Below are positions 15,705-25,193 of a stretch of DNA of 53,498 nt, piece by piece. The stretch comes from Bhargavaea cecembensis DSE10. Lineage in GTDB: Bacteria; Bacillota; Bacilli; Bacillales_A; Planococcaceae. The stretch spans positions 1 to 53,498 of the forward strand of contig NZ_AOFT01000018.1 in the NCBI RefSeq assembly GCF_000348905.1, written 5' to 3'. The notes beneath the pieces are model-generated. The model was not told the DNA's origin. It saw only the letters and a list, made by a program, of their open reading frames with translations, and did no database searches. Within the stretch, counting starts at the first letter, position 1. The number at the start of each line of letters is the position of its first letter. The translations under genes and the position numbers were made by a program.

Positions 15705-16321
15705 TTTTGCTGATCGATCATGAAGACTCGTTCACCCAGAACCTGTCCGGCGCCCTCGCCGTGCTCGGCGAGGACATCGGCATCCTGGACGCCAAGGCTG
15801 CGACACTGTCGAAGGTCGAGCGCTTCGACCCGTCTGCGATCATCCTGTCTTCCGGGCCGGGGAGCCCTGAGGACTGGCCGGAATCGATCGAGATCGTCCG
15901 GGAGTTCGGGGCGGAAATTCCGATTCTCGGCGTCTCGCTCGGCCAGCTGATCATCGCGGCCGCCTATGGCGAAGGAAAAAGCAGGCATACCCAGATCCGG
16001 CACGGCAAGCCGGCCATGGTGCGGCACAAGCGGGGCGGACTGTTCGCCTATCTGCCGCAGCCGCTCCGGGTGATGTGCTGCCACTCGGCTGCACTTGACG
16101 AAGGGGCGCTGCCGGAAGTCCTGCATGCGGATGCCTACTCGATGGACGACAACACAGTCATGGCCGTGCGCCACGACCGCCATCCGGTCTACGGGCTCAT
16201 GTTCCATCCGGAATCGGTCGGAACGGAAAAGGGAGAGCGGCTGCTCGCCGCCTTCCTGGAAGAGGCCAAGGCCTTCAACGAACAGAAAACAGCCGGACCC
16301 CAGCGGATTCCCGGACTTTGA
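15701..16321 (+). CDS. trpG: Anthranilate synthase component II (glutamine amidotransferase), catalytic Cys replaced
   Basis: Should release ammonia from glutamine and pass it to TrpE. The class I amidotransferase fold is recognisable: LIDHEDSFTQNLS at the N terminus, SSGPGSPEDWPES, and H169-P-E171 near the C terminus. However the nucleophile elbow, normally G-V/I-C-L-G-x-Q, reads G-V-S79-L-G-Q-L (TCG codon at 15935-15937), so the catalytic cysteine is Ser, and the following Gln position is also changed. Glutaminase activity is therefore unlikely; TrpE may use free ammonia or a PabA encoded elsewhere. Position in the operon, ATGA overlap with trpE and full length (206 aa) make the identity secure. 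Confidence 0.9.
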   Translation: MILLIDHEDSFTQNLSGALAVLGEDIGILDAKAATLSKVERFDPSAIILSSGPGSPEDWPESIEIVREFGAEIPILGVSLGQLIIAAAYGEGKSRHTQIRHGKPAMVRHKRGGLFAYLPQPLRVMCCHSAALDEGALPEVLHADAYSMDDNTVMAVRHDRHPVYGLMFHPESVGTEKGERLLAAFLEEAKAFNEQKTAGPQRIPGL

Positions 16322-16326
16322 CACGA

Positions 16327-16362
16327 TAGAGAGCAGAGGAGAGTGGAGCAGAGATGAGAGAG
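16327..16362 (+). promoter_or_regulatory. GAG-triplet run over the trpD start codon (putative TRAP site)
   Basis: GAG at 16331, 16336, 16341, 16346, 16351 and 16356 with an unbroken 5-nt period, flanked by TAG at 16327 and GAG at 16360. It covers the whole trpG-trpD gap, the trpD ribosome binding site and ATG (16354-16356). In B. subtilis TRAP represses translation at comparable sites. Confidence 0.62.
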
Positions 16363-17382
16363 TTCACACAGAAAGTACGGAACGGTAACGATCTGAGCTA
16401 CGAGGAAATGACTGAAGCCGCGCTCTTCATGTTTGATGAGCGCACGCCGGAAGAAGAGGTCGGCGAATTTCTCGCGGCGCTTGCAGACAAGGGAGAGACG
16501 GCCTATGAGGTGGCGGCGCTTGCCGAGGTGACCCGCGGCATGGCGATTACACCGGAAGTCCCGGCAGCCCCTTACACCGACAACTGCGGAACGGGAGGCG
16601 ACGGGTCGGACAGCTTCAACATCAGCACGACGTCGGCATTCGTCCTGGCCGCAGCAGGCGTTCCGGTCGCAAAGCACGGCAACCGGAAAATCTCCAGCCG
16701 TTCGGGCAGCTCCGATGTGCTGGAGGCACTCGGCCTCGGGCTTGAACAGGACATGGAAGAGGCGGCCAGGCAGCTGCGCGAAGAAGGCATCGCTTTTCTC
16801 TTTGCGCCTCGTCTCCATCCGAAAATGAAGCGCATCGGACAGATCCGGGCACGCCTCGGGCGGCGCACGATCTTCAACCTGACGGGTCCGCTGACGAACC
16901 CGGTCCCGCTGGCATCGCAGTTCACCGGCATCAGCCGGAAAGACTTCACGATGAACTATGCGTCGGTTCTCCGGATGCAAGGACGAAAGCGCGCGATCGT
17001 CGTCTGCGGAGCCGGCGGCATGGATGAGGCCTCTCTTGCGGGACCGAATGACTTCGTGTTGCTGGACAACGGCGACCTGATCCCGTTCACGCTCGAAGCT
17101 GAAGACGTGGGACTCGAGTCCGCACCATTGTCCGCCCTCAAGGGAGGGGACGGCCGGGAAAACGCGGAAATCCTCCGCTCGGTCCTCGGCGGCGCCCGCG
17201 GCCCGAAATTCGATGCCGTCGCATTCAATGCGGGTATCGGCCTGTTTGCCGCAGGACGCGCGGAAACAGCAAAAGAAGGCGTTGAACTTGCAAAAGACAT
17301 CATTCTGTCCGGAAAAGCGATGGAAAAGCTGGAATCCGTCATCCGGTTCCACCAGCAGGCAAAGGAGGCGGTCACGCCATGA
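16354..17382 (+). CDS. trpD: Anthranilate phosphoribosyltransferase
   Basis: Transfers phosphoribose from PRPP to anthranilate. 342 aa with the PRPP-binding glycine loop CGTGGDG (residues 78-84), NIST and KHGNR (107-111), then RSGSSDVLEALG and the anthranilate-side FLFAPRLHPKMKRIGQIR region (in two parts). Separated from trpG by 32 nt filled with GAG triplets that probably form a TRAP site; overlaps trpC by ATGA. Confidence 0.96.
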   Translation: MREFTQKVRNGNDLSYEEMTEAALFMFDERTPEEEVGEFLAALADKGETAYEVAALAEVTRGMAITPEVPAAPYTDNCGTGGDGSDSFNISTTSAFVLAAAGVPVAKHGNRKISSRSGSSDVLEALGLGLEQDMEEAARQLREEGIAFLFAPRLHPKMKRIGQIRARLGRRTIFNLTGPLTNPVPLASQFTGISRKDFTMNYASVLRMQGRKRAIVVCGAGGMDEASLAGPNDFVLLDNGDLIPFTLEAEDVGLESAPLSALKGGDGRENAEILRSVLGGARGPKFDAVAFNAGIGLFAAGRAETAKEGVELAKDIILSGKAMEKLESVIRFHQQAKEAVTP

Positions 17383-18167
17383 CGATTTTGGACGATATTC
17401 TTGAAGAAAAACGGAAACGGCTCCCCTCCCTGAGGGAAGAAATCCCGGCAACACCGGCAATCCGGCACAGCAGGCCGCGACTGTCGGACGCATTTGATGC
17501 AAGGGACGGCCTGGGCGTCATCGCAGAGGTGAAGCGGGCCTCCCCGTCAAAGGGCGTCATCAACGCCGACGCGGACCCCGCCGAGCAGGCGCTCCGCTAT
17601 GAACAGGCCGGGGCATCCTGCATCTCCGTCCTGACGGAAGAAGCATTCTTCAAGGGCTCCTACGAGGACCTGGCCGCGGTGGCTGAAGCCGTACGGATCC
17701 CGATCCTCTGCAAGGACTTCGTCATCGATGAGCTGCAGATCGACCGCGCGCTCCAGGCGGGCGCCTCCGTCGTCCTCCTGATCGTCGCGGCACTGCCCCA
17801 GGAACGGCTCCGGGAACTGCATGCCCATGCAGTGTCAGCAGGGCTCGACGTCCTCGTCGAAGTGCATGACGAGGAAGAAATGGACCGCGCGCTTGAACTG
17901 GACCCGGCATTTATCGGCATCAACAACCGCGACCTGAAGACATTCAGCGTCGACCTCGGCAACACGGCACGGCTTGCGGCACGCGCCGGCAAAAAACCCG
18001 GGCGATATCTGATATCGGAAAGCGGGATCATGTCGCCGGAGGACGCCGCACAAGTCCGGGAAAACGGCGCGGACGCCATCCTCGTCGGCGAATCGCTCAT
18101 GCGGAGCGGCGACCCGGGTGCGGCGATCCGCTCCTACCGCGAAGCGGAAGGGGTGCTCCGGCCATGA
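17379..18167 (+). CDS. trpC: Indole-3-glycerol phosphate synthase
   Basis: Closes the ring of CdRP to indole-3-glycerol phosphate. 262-aa TIM barrel with the signature E50-V-K52-R-A-S-P-S-K58-G, ILCKDFVIDELQI, GINNRDLKTF and the phosphate-binding SESGI and GADAILVGESLM segments. Overlaps trpD and trpF by 4 bases each, so translation is coupled. Confidence 0.96.
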   Translation: MTILDDILEEKRKRLPSLREEIPATPAIRHSRPRLSDAFDARDGLGVIAEVKRASPSKGVINADADPAEQALRYEQAGASCISVLTEEAFFKGSYEDLAAVAEAVRIPILCKDFVIDELQIDRALQAGASVVLLIVAALPQERLRELHAHAVSAGLDVLVEVHDEEEMDRALELDPAFIGINNRDLKTFSVDLGNTARLAARAGKKPGRYLISESGIMSPEDAAQVRENGADAILVGESLMRSGDPGAAIRSYREAEGVLRP

Positions 18168-18781
18168 CGAAGGTGAAAATCTGCGGGCTCATGGAAGCCG
18201 AGCATGTCAAAGCCGCCGTTGATGCGGGGGCAGACGCCATCGGCTTCGTCTTTGCCCCAAGCCGGAGGCGCATCGACATGAAATGGGCGGCGGAGCTGGC
18301 GGCACGTGTGCCGGAGAACGTCATGAAAGTGGGCGTGTTTGTGAATCCGGACGCGGCAGAACTGAAAACCGTCTACCGGAATGTCCCGCTTGATTATGTC
18401 CAGTACCACGGCGATGAGACACCGGAGCAGATCCGGGAAATCGGCCTGCCGTCGATCAAGGCATTTTCAGTCCGGACGGCGGAGGACGTCCGCCGGGCGG
18501 CCCAATATGACGTGGACTACTATCTGTTTGACGCACCGGGCACCGACTTCCGCGGCGGAAGCGGGAACGTGTTCGACTGGTCGCTTCTTGCCGAAGCCGG
18601 CATCCCGAGCGAACGGACGATCATCGCAGGAGGACTCAACGCCGGCAACGCGGCGGAGGCGGTCAGACAGACGACCCCGTTTGCACTCGACGTATCGAGC
18701 GGCGTGGAACGGGAAAAACGGAAAGATCCGGAGCTGATCCGCGGGTTTATCCGTGCTGTGAAGGAAAGGGGAGAAGCCTGA
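18164..18781 (+). CDS. trpF: Phosphoribosylanthranilate isomerase
   Basis: Amadori rearrangement of PRA to CdRP. 205-aa TIM barrel starting [13 protein letters not shown], with catalytic-base C7 in [15 protein letters not shown], the catalytic Asp in [14 protein letters not shown], and the phosphate-binding [11 protein letters not shown] and LDVSSGVE ends. Separate gene, not fused to trpC. Stop TGA shares one base with the trpB ATG. Confidence 0.95.
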   Translation: MTKVKICGLMEAEHVKAAVDAGADAIGFVFAPSRRRIDMKWAAELAARVPENVMKVGVFVNPDAAELKTVYRNVPLDYVQYHGDETPEQIREIGLPSIKAFSVRTAEDVRRAAQYDVDYYLFDAPGTDFRGGSGNVFDWSLLAEAGIPSERTIIAGGLNAGNAAEAVRQTTPFALDVSSGVEREKRKDPELIRGFIRAVKERGEA

Positions 18782-20007
18782 TGGCAAACACAACAGAGAA
18801 GGTCGCATACAGCGCACCCGATGAAACCGGCCGATTCGGCGAGTACGGGGGCCGCTTCGTCCCCGAGACACTCATGCCGGCACTTCTCGAACTTGAGACG
18901 GCATACCGGGAAGCAAAAAAAGACCCGGCGTTTGTGGCACAGCTGGATCACTATCTTAAAGACTATGTCGGGCGCGAAAACCCGCTGTACTTCGCGGAAC
19001 GCCTGACGGAAGCCGCGGGCGGCGCGAAAATCTACCTGAAGCGAGAAGACCTGAACCATACCGGCGCGCACAAGATCAACAACGCGATCGGCCAGGCGCT
19101 TCTCGCCAAGCGGATGGGCAAGACGAAGATCATCGCGGAGACCGGAGCGGGGCAGCATGGCGTGGCCACCGCGACCGCCTGCGCGCTGCTCGACATGGAA
19201 TGTCTCGTGTTCATGGGCAAGGAGGACATCCGGCGGCAGGAACTGAACGTTTTCCGGATGGAACTGCTGGGCGCGTCCGTCGTCTCGGTCGACCAGGGTT
19301 CCGGAACGCTGAAGGACGCAGTCAATGAGGCGCTCCGTTACTGGGTGGCGAACGTTTCCGATACACATTATGTCATCGGTTCTGCACTCGGACCGCATCC
19401 GTTCCCGGAAATCGTCCGGGATTTCCAGCGGGTGATCGGCGTCGAGACCCGTCGCCAGATCCTTGAGAAGGAAGGGCGCCTGCCGGATGCGGTCGTCGCC
19501 TGTGTCGGCGGCGGCAGCAACTCGATCGGCATGTTCCACCCGTTTGTGGATGACGCGGGTGTTGCCCTCCACGGCGTCGAGGCCGCGGGCAGCGGCATTG
19601 AAACCGGCAAGCATGCCGCGGCGCTCACCGGCGGCCGCCCGGGCGCGCTGCACGGCGCCTACATGTACCTTCTGCAGGATGAAGCGGGCCAGATCAATGA
19701 GGCCCATTCCATCTCCGCCGGGCTTGACTACCCGGGCGCCGGTCCCGAGCATTCGCACTTCCGCGACACGGGGCGCGTGACCTACTCATCGGTCACGGAT
19801 GAACAGGCCCTCGAAGCGCTCAAGATGCTCAGCCGGAAGGAAGGCATCCTGCCTGCGCTCGAAAGCTCGCACGCCGTGCACTATGCCGTCGAGCTGGCCT
19901 CCGGCATGTCCACGGACCAGATCGTCGTCATCTGCCTGTCCGGCCGCGGCGACAAGGATGTCATCACCGTGCGCGATGCGCTGAAGGGAGGAAACGGAAA
20001 TGTCTGA
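18781..20007 (+). CDS. trpB: Tryptophan synthase beta chain
   Basis: PLP enzyme joining indole and serine. 408 aa; PLP lysine K98 in [28 protein letters not shown] at the N terminus, [11 protein letters not shown], and the phosphate cradle [10 protein letters not shown]. Works as an alpha2-beta2 complex with TrpA, whose gene overlaps by 8 bases. Confidence 0.97.
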   Translation: MANTTEKVAYSAPDETGRFGEYGGRFVPETLMPALLELETAYREAKKDPAFVAQLDHYLKDYVGRENPLYFAERLTEAAGGAKIYLKREDLNHTGAHKINNAIGQALLAKRMGKTKIIAETGAGQHGVATATACALLDMECLVFMGKEDIRRQELNVFRMELLGASVVSVDQGSGTLKDAVNEALRYWVANVSDTHYVIGSALGPHPFPEIVRDFQRVIGVETRRQILEKEGRLPDAVVACVGGGSNSIGMFHPFVDDAGVALHGVEAAGSGIETGKHAAALTGGRPGALHGAYMYLLQDEAGQINEAHSISAGLDYPGAGPEHSHFRDTGRVTYSSVTDEQALEALKMLSRKEGILPALESSHAVHYAVELASGMSTDQIVVICLSGRGDKDVITVRDALKGGNGNV

Positions 20008-20788
20008 GATCACAAAAGCGATCCTTAAGGCACGTGAATCCGGCGGCTGCGCATTTGTCCCGTACATCATGGCGGGAGACGGCGGGCTCGGCCGCCTCAA
20101 GGAGGACCTCCTGTTCTTGCAGGAAGCGGGCGCGACGGCAGTCGAGCTTGGCATCCCGTTTTCCGACCCGGCTGCGGACGGTCCCGTCATCCAGGAAGCA
20201 GGTCTCCGCGCACTCGCGGCAGGCACGACACTGAAGGCGGTCATCGAAGAAGTGAAGGCGATCCGTGAAGACGTGCACATCCCGATCATCTTCATGACTT
20301 ACCTGAACCCGGTACTCAGTTACGGCATGGCCGGATTCGCAAACGACTGCCAGGAGGCGGGCATTGCGGGCGTCATCGTGCCGGATGTGCCGTTTGAGGA
20401 AAGCGGGCCGCTCGAGGACTGCCTCCGGATGAACGGCATCGACCTGATCCGCCTCATCCCGCTGTCCGCTCCGGAAGACCGCATCCGGAAAATCGCGGAG
20501 GCGGCGGAAGGCTTTATCTACGCCGTCACCGTCGACGGTATTACCGGTGTCCGCGACAGCTTCGGCGGGACGACCGACGGCCGGCTGGAGCAGCTGAAGG
20601 AAATCGCGGACATCCCGGTCCTTGCCGGCTTCGGCATCTCGACACCCGACCATGTCCGGGACTTTGGCCGGGCTGCGGACGGCGTCATCGTCGGCAGTGC
20701 CATCGTCGACGCCCTGCACCGCGGGGACAAGGAACCGATTAAAGAACTGATCAGCTCCGCGAAAAACATCGCGGTGCCGGCGGAATAA
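20000..20788 (+). CDS. trpA: Tryptophan synthase alpha chain
   Basis: Cleaves indole-3-glycerol phosphate to indole and G3P and channels indole to TrpB. 262-aa TIM barrel with catalytic E49 and D60 in [18 protein letters not shown], and GFGIS plus GVIVGSAIV forming the phosphate site. RBS GGAGG lies inside the end of trpB. Last gene of the operon. Confidence 0.96.
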   Translation: MSEITKAILKARESGGCAFVPYIMAGDGGLGRLKEDLLFLQEAGATAVELGIPFSDPAADGPVIQEAGLRALAAGTTLKAVIEEVKAIREDVHIPIIFMTYLNPVLSYGMAGFANDCQEAGIAGVIVPDVPFEESGPLEDCLRMNGIDLIRLIPLSAPEDRIRKIAEAAEGFIYAVTVDGITGVRDSFGGTTDGRLEQLKEIADIPVLAGFGISTPDHVRDFGRAADGVIVGSAIVDALHRGDKEPIKELISSAKNIAVPAE

Positions 20789-20794
20789 GGTGTG

Positions 20795-20827
20795 AAGGGC
20801 ATCCGGGGTGACCGGGGTGCCCTTTTT
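20795..20827 (+). terminator. Rho-independent terminator of the trp operon
   Basis: AAGGGCATCCGG (20795-20806) pairs imperfectly with CCGGGGTGCCC (20812-20822), followed by TTTTT. Confidence 0.75.
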
Positions 20828-20850
20828 GCTCGGCGTGGGGCAGCGAGATG

Positions 20851-20892
20851 GTGTACTTTCAGGATCGATTCGTGTACTTTCGGGTCTCGGCC
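20851..20892. repeat. Intergenic tandem array A, 21-bp period
   Basis: Two units that begin GTGTACTTTC at 20851 and 20872, exactly 21 bp apart, the rest of each unit being divergent. Flanking sequence shows at most very weak traces of further units. Lies just after the trp terminator. Confidence 0.5.
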
Positions 20893-20951
20893 AATAAAAA
20901 ACGAAACTCTCGCAGCACCGGTCCGTATATCAGTCATGAGGGGTGATCCGA

Positions 20952-21941
20952 ATGGAAACAGCCATGATCAAAAACCGCTATGAGACGATTTATCCGAAGC
21001 TCGTGAACCTGTTCAGCTGGACGGTCGATAAGAGGGTGCTGCTGTCAATCGCAGGGATTTACGCGCTGGGAGAAAAGGAGTTTGATGCAAGGAGGCTCCG
21101 GGAAGTCGCCGATGCGCTGAAAAAGCGGTCGGGCCTATTTTCTCCGGTCCGTGGCCAGTTCCACCCACTGATTTCGGCATTGCTGGACGTATCGGGAGAG
21201 GGCGCGCAGGAGATGGCGGACGATCTGTTTGAGAAACAGGAGATTCTCCACGCACTTGGCTTCAGGAACACGATCCATTCCTATCTGGCGGCGACTCTGC
21301 TTTCGGATGAGGAAGGGGAGGCGCGCCGTGAGGCGATTGCGGGGAAGATGCTCTATGACGAGATGAAGCAGAGGCACCGCTTCCTGACATCTGACGATGA
21401 CTACACATTTGCCGTGCTGCTCGGCAGCCAGGCAGCCAGTCCGTCAGAGCTGGCGGACGTGATGCACCGTTATTATCAGGACCTGAAGATGCGCGGTTTC
21501 CGGTTCGGTAACGAGCTGCAGTGGATGTCCCAGACAATCACCTACGGCAATGCCTCTTATGAAGAGAGCAGGTCGGCAAAGGCTTCCGAGATCCGCGACC
21601 GGCTGAAGGCGGAAGGGCTGAAGGTCAAGCCGCTTCACTACCCCGCAATCGGGCTTCTCACAGTGTTCCACGTGGAACAATCCCAGGTAGAGCGCATTGT
21701 GGAGACGGCAAAGGTCCTCTCGGAGATGAAGCTGTTCCGCTGGTACAAAGAAATGGCGCTGTCCGCGGCCATCCAGTCTGTACTTATGGAAATGACGACA
21801 GGAGAGCAGGCGGCCCACATCGGAATCGCCGCATCCGTGGAGCAGGTGCTCCGCGCCCAGCAGGCAATCATGGCATCGAGCGGTGCCGCGGCGGCCGCTG
21901 CTGCGGCTTCGGCCGGAGGCGGGGGAGACGGCGGCTCCTGA
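20952..21941 (+). CDS. DUF4003 family protein
   Basis: 329-aa, mostly alpha-helical, soluble protein that I recognise as DUF4003, a Firmicutes family of unknown role. Features: TIYPKLVNLFSWTVDKRVLLSIAG at the N terminus (in one helix pair), HRFLTSDDDYTFAVLLG in the middle, and a low-complexity Ala/Gly/Ser tail following QAIMASSG. No signal peptide. ATG 20952 is 8 nt after GAGGGG; a GTG at 20943 is in frame but lacks spacing. Convergent with the SEC-C gene across a shared terminator. Confidence 0.75.
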   Translation: METAMIKNRYETIYPKLVNLFSWTVDKRVLLSIAGIYALGEKEFDARRLREVADALKKRSGLFSPVRGQFHPLISALLDVSGEGAQEMADDLFEKQEILHALGFRNTIHSYLAATLLSDEEGEARREAIAGKMLYDEMKQRHRFLTSDDDYTFAVLLGSQAASPSELADVMHRYYQDLKMRGFRFGNELQWMSQTITYGNASYEESRSAKASEIRDRLKAEGLKVKPLHYPAIGLLTVFHVEQSQVERIVETAKVLSEMKLFRWYKEMALSAAIQSVLMEMTTGEQAAHIGIAASVEQVLRAQQAIMASSGAAAAAAAASAGGGGDGGS

Positions 21942-21961
21942 TTACCTCAAGGACAAATAAG

Positions 21962-22009
21962 AAAACGACTCACACAGCGCCTTGGCAGGCATTGCGTGAG
22001 TCGTTTTTT
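21962..22009. terminator. Bidirectional terminator
   Basis: AAAACGACTCAC (21962-21973) is a perfect complement of GTGAGTCGTTTT (21996-22007), with A-run and T-run at the two ends. It serves both the DUF4003 gene and the minus-strand SEC-C gene. Confidence 0.9.
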
Positions 22010-23850
22010 CAAAGAGTTTTTTCAAGCAGCGTCCAAATAAGGCGGGCCTCTTCCGGGGAACGGGGCGTGATCGCCGCGTTTTTCGGATACGGGTCGCCGT
22101 TTGGCCGGTTACGCACATACTTCACCGTGTAAGGATTCTGCTCTTCGGCGATCCGGAATGCGCCTTCCGCAGCCGGGGAGAGCAGGTTCTTTTTCCGTTC
22201 GATTGCCCAACGGAACCAGGCAAAGAAGGCATTGTCTGCGTCGGGATCCTCATAATGGGCGATCAGGCTTTCCGCTTCGTCCATCCGACCGAGGGAAATC
22301 AGAGCCGACAGCGCTACATAGCGCGCCCCCTGGTGGTCACCGGGATTCAGCTGAAGGAGAGCATAGAGTACATCAAATGCTTCCTCCGTCCGCCCGGTTT
22401 CCCACAAGAGGATGGCGATCCGGAATCGCACGCGCAGGTACTGCCGGTTCGGCACATATCCCCACGCGATATCAATGTCAGGCTCAAACTGCTGTTCAGC
22501 AGAAGCGGAAGCGCGGTGCAGAAGGGCAAGCTGCTCTTCCGGATCTTCCGTTTCCTCTGCCCGGAACATGAGAGCATCGGCATTTTCCGGGTCAAGCCGC
22601 AGGGCTTCCCGTGCCTTTTTCCGACGCAGCTCCGGATCTTTTGCGAGATAGGCCTCATAGGCCCGGATCTGCGCTTCCTCACTGGCGGAACGCGGCAAGT
22701 ATGGCTGGTCTTCATAGGCTTCCATGAGTCGCCGAAGCGCTTTTTCATCTGCAACTTCCGCGTATTTCAGGTGCATGAACATCTGCCAGTTCCTGAACTC
22801 TGCCGGCATCGGGTCGGTACCGGCTCCAAGTGCGTATTCGGGGCTCTGACCGTCATCATGGGCCGCCGCCTCGTCCATGAAATGGCCAAATTCCTGCGCG
22901 AATTGCCGGGCGGTGTCCGGATCCGCCCCGAAATGGCCGGCTGTCTCGGCCAGCGACCAGTTGAGTACGAATGCACCGGAGCGGATCGCGTGCCATACCG
23001 CCCCTGCGATGGCGCCTTCCGGGACGTCTCCCTTGCTGCCGAGGAAATGGAAAAACCCTTCAATGATACGGTCATTTTTAAGGTCTTTCTCAATCATAAA
23101 GCGCTCAAGCGCCTCCGCGGCCCCCGAGATGCTTTCCGGGAGCGCGGATTCTTCAATGACATGGCCGAACAGTCTGTAGGCGGCAAGGGGGTGCGCCCGG
23201 AAAAATGTCTGTGCATTCTGCCCCGAAGCGGCCTGCCGCAGCTTTCCGACCGTCTCCTCTTCCGCACCTTCTGCGGTGACGAGACTGTTGAGCGGAAAAA
23301 GACGCCCCTCGGCTCTCGAGTCCCTTACGAAAAATCCGATCAGCACATCGCCTGCGCGGGCACGGACGGACGGACCGGCGGCGAGATGGAAGCTGTCACC
23401 GGACAGTACATCCTCAGTACGGACAGTGCGCATGTCCGATTCCGTTACGCGGAGGGTGAGGAGCAAGGGATCCAGGAAGTTTTCCAGGACCGACCGGACT
23501 TTCCGGCGGCTTTCTTTTTCGGCAGCCGCCCGGACATAGTCGTTCCAGATATCGGCCCGTTTCTGGAAAAAATACAGATCGCCGATGATCATGCCGGCCT
23601 CTTCTTCTCCGTGGAGGGAAGCGAGCACTTCGCCTTCCTCACGCCTCATGGAGGTCAGGTCTTGCAGTTCGGATGGGGTCGGATGGGAGGAGAAGAAGCC
23701 TTCGAGGACGCGTCCGATGGCTTGGTCGATTTCCCGCTCCAGCCGTTCGCGGTCCTTTTCGGCACCGCAGCACTTTTTGTATTTCTTTCCGCTGCCGCAG
23801 GGGCACGGGTCATTGCGCCCGATGACAGCCGTCCGCTCCTGTGCTTTCAT
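22009..23850 (-). CDS. SEC-C metal-binding and tetratricopeptide protein
   Basis: 613-aa cytoplasmic protein. An N-terminal SEC-C zinc motif, [19 protein letters not shown] (residues 11-29), is the same as that at the SecA C terminus and often binds ribosomes or SecB-like partners. A long middle region is rich in helices. The C-terminal third (about 400-560) has TPR-like helix pairs ([21 protein letters not shown] then [21 protein letters not shown], both broken here by description). Function unknown; such proteins are usually adaptors. It overlaps the stop of the upstream hemerythrin gene by ATGA, so the two are translated together. Confidence 0.8.
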   Translation of the reverse strand: MKAQERTAVIGRNDPCPCGSGKKYKKCCGAEKDRERLEREIDQAIGRVLEGFFSSHPTPSELQDLTSMRREEGEVLASLHGEEEAGMIIGDLYFFQKRADIWNDYVRAAAEKESRRKVRSVLENFLDPLLLTLRVTESDMRTVRTEDVLSGDSFHLAAGPSVRARAGDVLIGFFVRDSRAEGRLFPLNSLVTAEGAEEETVGKLRQAASGQNAQTFFRAHPLAAYRLFGHVIEESALPESISGAAEALERFMIEKDLKNDRIIEGFFHFLGSKGDVPEGAIAGAVWHAIRSGAFVLNWSLAETAGHFGADPDTARQFAQEFGHFMDEAAAHDDGQSPEYALGAGTDPMPAEFRNWQMFMHLKYAEVADEKALRRLMEAYEDQPYLPRSASEEAQIRAYEAYLAKDPELRRKKAREALRLDPENADALMFRAEETEDPEEQLALLHRASASAEQQFEPDIDIAWGYVPNRQYLRVRFRIAILLWETGRTEEAFDVLYALLQLNPGDHQGARYVALSALISLGRMDEAESLIAHYEDPDADNAFFAWFRWAIERKKNLLSPAAEGAFRIAEEQNPYTVKYVRNRPNGDPYPKNAAITPRSPEEARLIWTLLEKTL

Positions 23851-24272
23851 CGGTTCGGCTCATCCAGCAGCATGCGTTCTTCATCACGGCTATGGATGTC
23901 ATTGACCACGATCAGCGCCTCGAACTGCTGAATGACATCCCGGGTCAGACCCTGTTCCGAGAGCATCTTCCTGATGTCCTTTGCGATGGTTCTCAGCAGG
24001 TCGTGATCGCGTGTCAGCTGGACGACGGCGCGCTCCAGTTCCGGATGCAAACCGACCATTTCCTGGTAGAAACCGTCTTCCTCGGCATCGGCATGGGCGA
24101 TAATTCGGGTTTCCCAATAATCGAGAAGGTGGTCAGCCGCCATCTTCGCTACCTCATCCTCCCCGGCTTTCAGGAGACGCTTGACTTCATCGGTTTTCTG
24201 GATGGCGCCTGTTAGCGCACCCTGGTGGATTGCGTGGTGAGCGTGGAGTTGCTTTAATGCGGGTCCCGGCAT
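23847..24272 (-). CDS. Hemerythrin-like (HHE domain) protein
   Basis: 141-aa four-helix protein with the spaced histidines of a hemerythrin-like di-iron site: [13 protein letters not shown] at the N terminus, [14 protein letters not shown] in the middle, TRDHDLLRT, and [12 protein letters not shown] at the end. Such proteins bind O2 or NO or act in iron and redox sensing. It is translationally coupled to the SEC-C gene and reads away from modA; a second hemerythrin lies in the nitrate cluster at 35856. Confidence 0.82.
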   Translation of the reverse strand: MPGPALKQLHAHHAIHQGALTGAIQKTDEVKRLLKAGEDEVAKMAADHLLDYWETRIIAHADAEEDGFYQEMVGLHPELERAVVQLTRDHDLLRTIAKDIRKMLSEQGLTRDVIQQFEALIVVNDIHSRDEERMLLDEPNR

Positions 24273-24316
24273 GATAGTCCATCCTTTCAGATTTTTCTAT
24301 CAGTATAGCACAGGGT

Positions 24317-24372
24317 GCAGGGAAATCCCGGAAGACGGGGAAGGTCCTGCAAGGATACAGGGAATTCCCTGA
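24317..24372 (+). promoter_or_regulatory. Two NreC-type palindromes upstream of modA
   Basis: GCAGGG-AAAT-CCCGGA (24317-24332) and ACAGGG-AATT-CCCTGA (24357-24372) resemble the staphylococcal NreC site GTAGGG-N4-CCCTAC. The second is a perfect palindrome over CAGGGAATTCCCTG. A still weaker copy may lie at 24335-24350. The distance to the -10 (45 bp from the start of site 2) differs from that at narG and narK (39 bp), so this site is less certain. Confidence 0.5.
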
Positions 24373-24378
24373 GTGGGT

Positions 24379-24407
24379 TTGACAAGCAGGGCGGGCTCGA
24401 CTACTTT
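24379..24407 (+). promoter_or_regulatory. Sigma-A promoter of modABC
   Basis: Consensus -35 TTGACA (24379-24384), 17-bp spacer, -10 TACTTT (24402-24407). Starts modABC. Confidence 0.72.
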
Positions 24408-24428
24408 TTAAGAAAAGGGGGGACGGGC

Positions 24429-25193
24429 ATGAAAATGATCATCGCGCTTGCCGCGGCCGCAATGCTCCTCGCCGGCTGCAGCGCATCGGGTGCGAAAGAG
24501 GAAGAGACGCTCCGCATTTCGGCTGCCGCCAGCCTGATGGATGCCATCGGGGAATTGGAGCCGGCGTTCAGGGAGTCGCATCCTGACACCGAGCTCGTCA
24601 TCAACTACGGCTCCTCTACGAAACTTCGCGCGCAAATCGAACAGGGTGCACCGTTTGACCTGTTTTTGTCGGCCAGCCATGCGGACATGGAAAAGGCGGC
24701 TGAAGGGGGATACATAGATACTGATACCGTCGTCCCGTTCGCGGAGAACCGGCTCGTCCTCGTTTCGGCACACACTGTTGATGGTGAGGTCACGGACCTT
24801 CTGGGGAGTCCTGAAGGCAATATTGCCGTCGGCCAGCCGGACAGCGTGCCGCTTGGAATTTATACGAAGGAATCCCTTGCTGCAGCAGGACTGTGGGACG
24901 GCCTGGACGGGCATCTCGTCTACGGCAAGGATGCCCGGCAGGTGCTGACGTATGCGGAAAGCGGCAATGCGGATCTCGGCATTATCTATCAGTCAGATGC
25001 TGCTATTTCGGAAGACGTCGAGGTTGTGGGTGAGCTTCCGGCCAGCGGCACCCCGATCATTTATCCGGCGGGGATTGCAGAACAGGCGGAAAACCCGGCT
25101 GCCGCGGAAGCTTTCCTTGAACTGCTTACAGGGGATGAAGGGCGTCAGGTCATCCGGGACTACGGTTTTGCGTTGCCGGAGGACGGCAAGTGA
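24429..25193 (+). CDS. modA: Molybdate-binding lipoprotein of ABC transporter
   Basis: Captures molybdate (or tungstate) outside the membrane and hands it to ModBC. 254 aa with a lipoprotein signal peptide whose lipobox is L-A-G-C (residues 14-17). Ligand-binding signatures RISAAASLMDAIGELEP and NYGSSTKLRAQIEQGAP are present, as is the late GNADLGIIYQSDA. ATG 24429 has AAAAGGGGGG upstream; earlier in-frame codons would spoil the signal peptide. The stop overlaps the modB GTG. It feeds molybdenum to the cofactor genes and NarG downstream. Confidence 0.93.
   Translation: MKMIIALAAAAMLLAGCSASGAKEEETLRISAAASLMDAIGELEPAFRESHPDTELVINYGSSTKLRAQIEQGAPFDLFLSASHADMEKAAEGGYIDTDTVVPFAENRLVLVSAHTVDGEVTDLLGSPEGNIAVGQPDSVPLGIYTKESLAAAGLWDGLDGHLVYGKDARQVLTYAESGNADLGIIYQSDAAISEDVEVVGELPASGTPIIYPAGIAEQAENPAAAEAFLELLTGDEGRQVIRDYGFALPEDGK

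Noticed and set aside
22255-23931. Long plus-strand frame opposite the SEC-C gene
   Set aside because: Shadow of the minus-strand gene, which has the SEC-C zinc motif and an ATGA overlap with its neighbour.
24300-24428. Molybdenum cofactor riboswitch before modA or the moa genes
   Set aside because: The gaps before modA, moaC, moeA and moaA lack the conserved Moco RNA core and are short; the modA gap is explained by palindromes and a promoter.
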